Part shown: positions 3,981 to 6,947 of the stretch, one piece after another
Numbering within the stretch: the stretch's first letter is position 1
Layout of the letters: each line of letters opens with the position of its first letter
NCBI GenBank assembly: GCA_002296885.1
Contig: DBIH01000164.1
Location: 2,659-9,605 of the forward strand
DNA length: 6,947 nt
Direction: 5' to 3'
Source: Flavobacterium sp. UBA807
GTDB lineage: Bacteria > Bacteroidota > Bacteroidia > Flavobacteriales > Flavobacteriaceae
Notes under the pieces: model-generated
Seen by the model: the letters and a program-made list of their open reading frames with translations, nothing else
The model's database searches: none
Told to the model about the DNA's origin: nothing
Translations under genes and position numbers: made by a program

Positions 3981-6947
3981 ATGATTCATTTCTTCGGAAA
4001 CGAAAACGCTACTGTTTTTGCCGTGCAAACGCAAAACGTATCGAGCGTAGACGAGATGTCGGCAGAAACAATCTCAAAATTAAAATGGCTTTTTGGCAAC
4101 ACGAATAAAATAAAAAAATCCGTCCTGACGGATTTTTTTATTGGTCCACGTGCCACAATGATAACACCTTGGAGTACCAATGCTGTCGAAATCACCCAAA
4201 ATATGGGAATCGAGGGCATTATCCGAATTGAAGAGTTTCAAAAAGTTAGTACTGATTTTACTGATTTTGATCCGATGCTTTCGCAGAAGTACAGCGAATT
4301 GAATCAGGATATTTTCACTATCAATATCAAACCCGAACCTATTCTTGAAATAAGCAATATTGCCGAATACAACAAACAGGAAGGTTTGGCATTAAGTAAT
4401 GAAGAAGTAGCCTATTTAAATGGTGTTTCTGAAAAAATAGGCAGAAAACTCACCGACTCCGAAGTCTTTGGTTTCTCTCAAGCAAATTCGGAACACTGCC
4501 GCCATAAAATCTTTAACGGCACTTTCGTAATTAACGGAGTAGAAAAACCAACTTCCCTATTCAAACTTATCAAGAAAACATCTGCCGAAAATCCTAACGA
4601 TATTGTTTCGGCATACAAGGATAACGTCGCTTTCATTAAAGGCCCAAGAGTAACACAGTTTGCTCCAAAAAGTGCCGATAAACCCGACTTCTATGAAACC
4701 AAGGAATTCAATTCGGTAATTTCTTTAAAAGCCGAAACGCATAACTTTCCAACAACTGTTGAACCGTTTAATGGAGCCGCAACCGGTTCCGGTGGTGAAA
4801 TCCGTGATCGTCTGGCTGGCGGACAGGGTTCGTTGCCATTAGCCGGAACTGCCGTTTACATGACTTCCTATTCCCGATTAAAAGATAACAGGATTTGGGA
4901 AAACGCTATGAAAGAAAGAAATTGGCTGTATCAAACGCCTATGGATATTTTGATAAAAGCCTCCAATGGTGCTTCTGATTTTGGAAACAAATTTGGGCAG
5001 CCACTAATCACAGGTTCAGTTCTAACCTTTGAGCACGAAGAGCAAAATAGAAAGTTAGGTTACGACAAAGTCATTATGCAGGCAGGGGGAATTGGCTACG
5101 GAAAACTGGATCAATCCATAAAAAAGAAACCATCTGCTGGAGATAAAATAGTCATTCTTGGTGGAGAAAATTACCGAATCGGAATGGGAGGTGCTGCTGT
5201 TTCTTCTGCCGATACCGGTGCTTTTGGTTCCGGAATTGAACTCAATGCCATTCAGCGTTCAAATCCCGAAATGCAGAAACGGGCTGCCAATGCCATTCGC
5301 GGTTTGGTCGAAAGTGATGAAAATCCAATTGTATCCATTCACGACCATGGCGCCGGCGGGCATTTAAATTGTCTTTCCGAATTAGTAGAAGAAACTGGCG
5401 GATTGATTGACCTTGACAAACTGCCTGTTGGTGACCCTACTCTTTCTGCCAAAGAAATTATAGGTAATGAATCACAGGAACGAATGGGCTTAGTCATTGG
5501 TCAAAAAGATATTGAGAAGTTACAGAGAATTGCAGACCGGGAACGTTCGCCAATCTATCTAGTTGGTAATGTTACTGATAATAACCGATTTACATTTGAG
5601 AGCAAATCTACTGGTGCTAAACCAATGGATTTTGCTCTGGAAGATATGTTTGGCAGTTCGCCAAAAACCATAATGGAAGACAAAACCATTACTCGTAATT
5701 ATGCCGATTTAGAATACAGCCAGCAAGATATCCCCACTTATTTAGAACAGGTTTTAAGATTAGAAGCGGTGGCGTGCAAAGACTGGCTTACCAATAAAGT
5801 GGATCGTTGTGTTGGTGGAAGAGTAGCCAAGCAGCAATGTGCGGGACCGTTGCAATTGCCTTTGAATAATGTCGGCGTAATGGCATTGGATTTTAACGGG
5901 AAGGAAGGAATTGCAACTTCTATAGGTCATTCTCCGATTTCCGCTTTGATTAATCCGTCAGCAGGTTCACGAAATGCAATTGGCGAGGCATTATCGAATA
6001 TTGTTTTTGCGCCTTTAAAAGACGGTTTAAGAAGTGTTTCACTTTCAGCCAACTGGATGTGGGCCTGCAAAAACGAAGGCGAGGATGCCCGTTTGTATGA
6101 AGCTGTAGAAGCCTGTTCTGATTTTGCCATTGAGCTTGGAATTAATATTCCTACCGGAAAAGATTCCTTATCAATGAAGCAAAAATATCCAAACGATGAA
6201 GTAATTGCGCCGGGAACAGTCATTATTTCAGCCGCAGGAAATTGTTCGAATATCACTAAAGTAGTCGAACCTGTTTTACAGAGAAATGGTGGCTCTATTT
6301 ATTACATCAATCTTTCACAGGATGATTTTAAATTGGGAGGAAGTTCATTCGCTCAGGTATTAAACAAAATCGGAAATGATACGCCAACTATTAAAGACGC
6401 TGACTTCTTCAAAAGAGCATTCAATACGATTCAGAATCTAATCAAGGAAAGACAAATTCTTGCCGGGCATGACATCGGAAGTGGTGGATTAATCACAACA
6501 CTTTTAGAGATGTGTTTTGCCGATATCAATTTAGGAGCCAAAATAGATTTCAGTTTCTTCAAAGAAAAAGATTTGGTAAAAATTCTTTTCGCCGAAAACA
6601 TCGGATTAGTGCTTCAGGCAAAAGAGGATGCTGTTTTTGAAAACGCGTTAAACTCTAACAATGTTGAATTCTTCAAAATCGGAAACGTTATCGAATCAGA
6701 AGAGTTAATAATTCAACATTTAAACCCGAGCGGCAGCGAACTGGCGCAGCAATTTAAAATTCAAAACCATCGGGATGTTTGGTTCGAAACCTCCTATCTG
6801 CTTGACCAAAAGCAAACCAAAAACAATCAGGCAACAGCCCGTTTCAACAATTATAAAAACCAACCCCTGAAGTATACTTTTCCTGCTCATTTCACGGGCA
6901 AATTAAAAGACATAATTTCTAATGTGTCACCCCGAGCGCAGTCGAGG
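3981..6947 (+). CDS. purL: Phosphoribosylformylglycinamidine synthase (long PurL), C-terminus cut by window edge
   Basis: It catalyses FGAR + glutamine + ATP to FGAM + glutamate + ADP + Pi, step four of purine synthesis, in the cytoplasm. By hand translation the frame is open for 989 codons from the ATG at 3981 to the last base, with no stop or frameshift. The long form usually exceeds 1200 residues. Visible in order: the N-terminal domain, with GPRATMITPWSTNAVEITQN (55-74); the linker domain with NSEHCRHK (169-176); the first synthase half with KAETHNFPT (250-258), where His254 matches the catalytic histidine, and NGAATGSGGEIRD (264-276); GGENYRIGMGGAAVSSADTG (394-413); HDHGAGG (434-440); and the second half with PTGKDSLSMK and GHDIGSGG. 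The C-terminal glutaminase domain with its Cys-His-Glu triad lies outside the window. Codons 43-54 form a terminator-like hairpin, and the last visible residues (NVSPRAQSR) appear to be encoded by an inserted repeat; both are described separately. The gene probably has its own promoter in the 96-bp gap upstream. Confidence 0.95.
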   Translation, partial: MIHFFGNENATVFAVQTQNVSSVDEMSAETISKLKWLFGNTNKIKKSVLTDFFIGPRATMITPWSTNAVEITQNMGIEGIIRIEEFQKVSTDFTDFDPMLSQKYSELNQDIFTINIKPEPILEISNIAEYNKQEGLALSNEEVAYLNGVSEKIGRKLTDSEVFGFSQANSEHCRHKIFNGTFVINGVEKPTSLFKLIKKTSAENPNDIVSAYKDNVAFIKGPRVTQFAPKSADKPDFYETKEFNSVISLKAETHNFPTTVEPFNGAATGSGGEIRDRLAGGQGSLPLAGTAVYMTSYSRLKDNRIWENAMKERNWLYQTPMDILIKASNGASDFGNKFGQPLITGSVLTFEHEEQNRKLGYDKVIMQAGGIGYGKLDQSIKKKPSAGDKIVILGGENYRIGMGGAAVSSADTGAFGSGIELNAIQRSNPEMQKRAANAIRGLVESDENPIVSIHDHGAGGHLNCLSELVEETGGLIDLDKLPVGDPTLSAKEIIGNESQERMGLVIGQKDIEKLQRIADRERSPIYLVGNVTDNNRFTFESKSTGAKPMDFALEDMFGSSPKTIMEDKTITRNYADLEYSQQDIPTYLEQVLRLEAVACKDWLTNKVDRCVGGRVAKQQCAGPLQLPLNNVGVMALDFNGKEGIATSIGHSPISALINPSAGSRNAIGEALSNIVFAPLKDGLRSVSLSANWMWACKNEGEDARLYEAVEACSDFAIELGINIPTGKDSLSMKQKYPNDEVIAPGTVIISAAGNCSNITKVVEPVLQRNGGSIYYINLSQDDFKLGGSSFAQVLNKIGNDTPTIKDADFFKRAFNTIQNLIKERQILAGHDIGSGGLITTLLEMCFADINLGAKIDFSFFKEKDLVKILFAENIGLVLQAKEDAVFENALNSNNVEFFKIGNVIESEELIIQHLNPSGSELAQQFKIQNHRDVWFETSYLLDQKQTKNNQATARFNNYKNQPLKYTFPAHFTGKLKDIISNVSPRAQSR
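4109..4142. terminator. Terminator-shaped perfect inverted repeat inside purL
   Basis: AATAAAAAAATCCGTC (4109-4124) and GACGGATTTTTTTATT (4127-4142) are exact reverse complements separated by CT. The core GC stem TCCGTC/GACGGA is followed by seven Ts, the shape of a bidirectional intrinsic terminator. It lies within codons 43-54 of purL (K-I-K-K-S-V-L-T-D-F-F-I), about 130 bp after the start. The flanking protein sequence is normal for PurL, so this is not an intergenic region. Whether it terminates in vivo is unknown; translating ribosomes would normally suppress it. Confidence 0.6.
6926..6947. repeat. Start of a dispersed palindromic repeat inserted within purL (runs off the edge)
   Basis: The last 22 bases begin GTCACCCCGAGCGC and end CAGTCGAGG. 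This matches, from memory, the widespread Bacteroidota intergenic repeat of the type GTCACCCTGAGCG-AGTCGAAGG. CCCCGA (6930-6935) and TCGAGG (6942-6947) form a stem with one mismatch around the loop GCGCAG; on the minus strand the mismatch becomes a G-T wobble. The segment is clearly more GC-rich than its surroundings and is read in frame as VSPRAQSR. Confidence 0.6.

Noticed and set aside
3986..4219. Minus-strand 77-codon open frame at the start of purL
   Set aside because: It is antisense to conserved PurL sequence and spans the inverted repeat; nothing in it is recognisable.
5158..6256. Small open frames within purL (5158-5367 plus, 5927-6256 minus)
   Set aside because: They are out-of-frame shadows of conserved PurL synthase motifs.
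1..6947. CRISPR array, tRNA/rRNA gene, phage or defence system
   Set aside because: There are no regularly spaced repeats with unique spacers, no cloverleaf or rRNA-like sequence, and every large coding region is a housekeeping or surface protein.

Overview
The window looks like a chromosomal segment from a member of the Flavobacteriia (Bacteroidota), most likely Flavobacterium or a close relative. The DNA is AT-rich. No Shine-Dalgarno sequences precede the starts, which instead follow A-rich leaders. A perfect TAnnTTTG -7 box lies ahead of purL. The proteins (long-form PurL, BshB1, the MenI/MenF pair and a lipoprotein with a C-terminal NPRTDPYDIGAY motif) are all flavobacterial in style. I recognise the organism group from protein and promoter style, not from a database search.

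Layout. On the minus strand, read right to left, is a compact set: a hotdog thioesterase resembling MenI/YdiI (2140 to 1718), an isochorismate synthase of the MenF/EntC family (1718 to 654, sharing one base with the thioesterase), a broken 5' copy of bshB1 (640 to 479), and the functional-looking bshB1 (471 to beyond the left edge). A 199-bp divergent intergenic region follows. On the plus strand lie a lipoprotein with a parallel beta-helix (2340-3884), a 96-bp gap carrying a good promoter and a leader hairpin, and purL (3981 to beyond the right edge; 989 codons visible).

How the genes work together. MenF makes isochorismate at the entry to menaquinone synthesis, and the thioesterase probably releases 1,4-dihydroxy-2-naphthoate from its CoA ester later in that pathway. 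BshB1 makes the GlcN-malate intermediate of bacillithiol. PurL carries out the FGAR to FGAM step of purine synthesis. These are core housekeeping functions. I see no phage, plasmid, CRISPR or defence module.

The unusual content is small-scale. (1) The first 29 codons of bshB1 are duplicated, with only synonymous differences, around a 77-bp insert that contains a 19-bp palindrome. (2) A perfect 16-bp inverted repeat shaped like an intrinsic terminator lies inside purL at codons 43-54. (3) The last 22 bases of the window, inside the purL frame at the expected linker before the glutaminase domain, look like a dispersed intergenic repeat of Bacteroidota inserted into a gene. (4) An 8-bp unit is phased in the divergent intergenic region. 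Together these suggest that short palindromic repeats have been active here, including within coding sequence.
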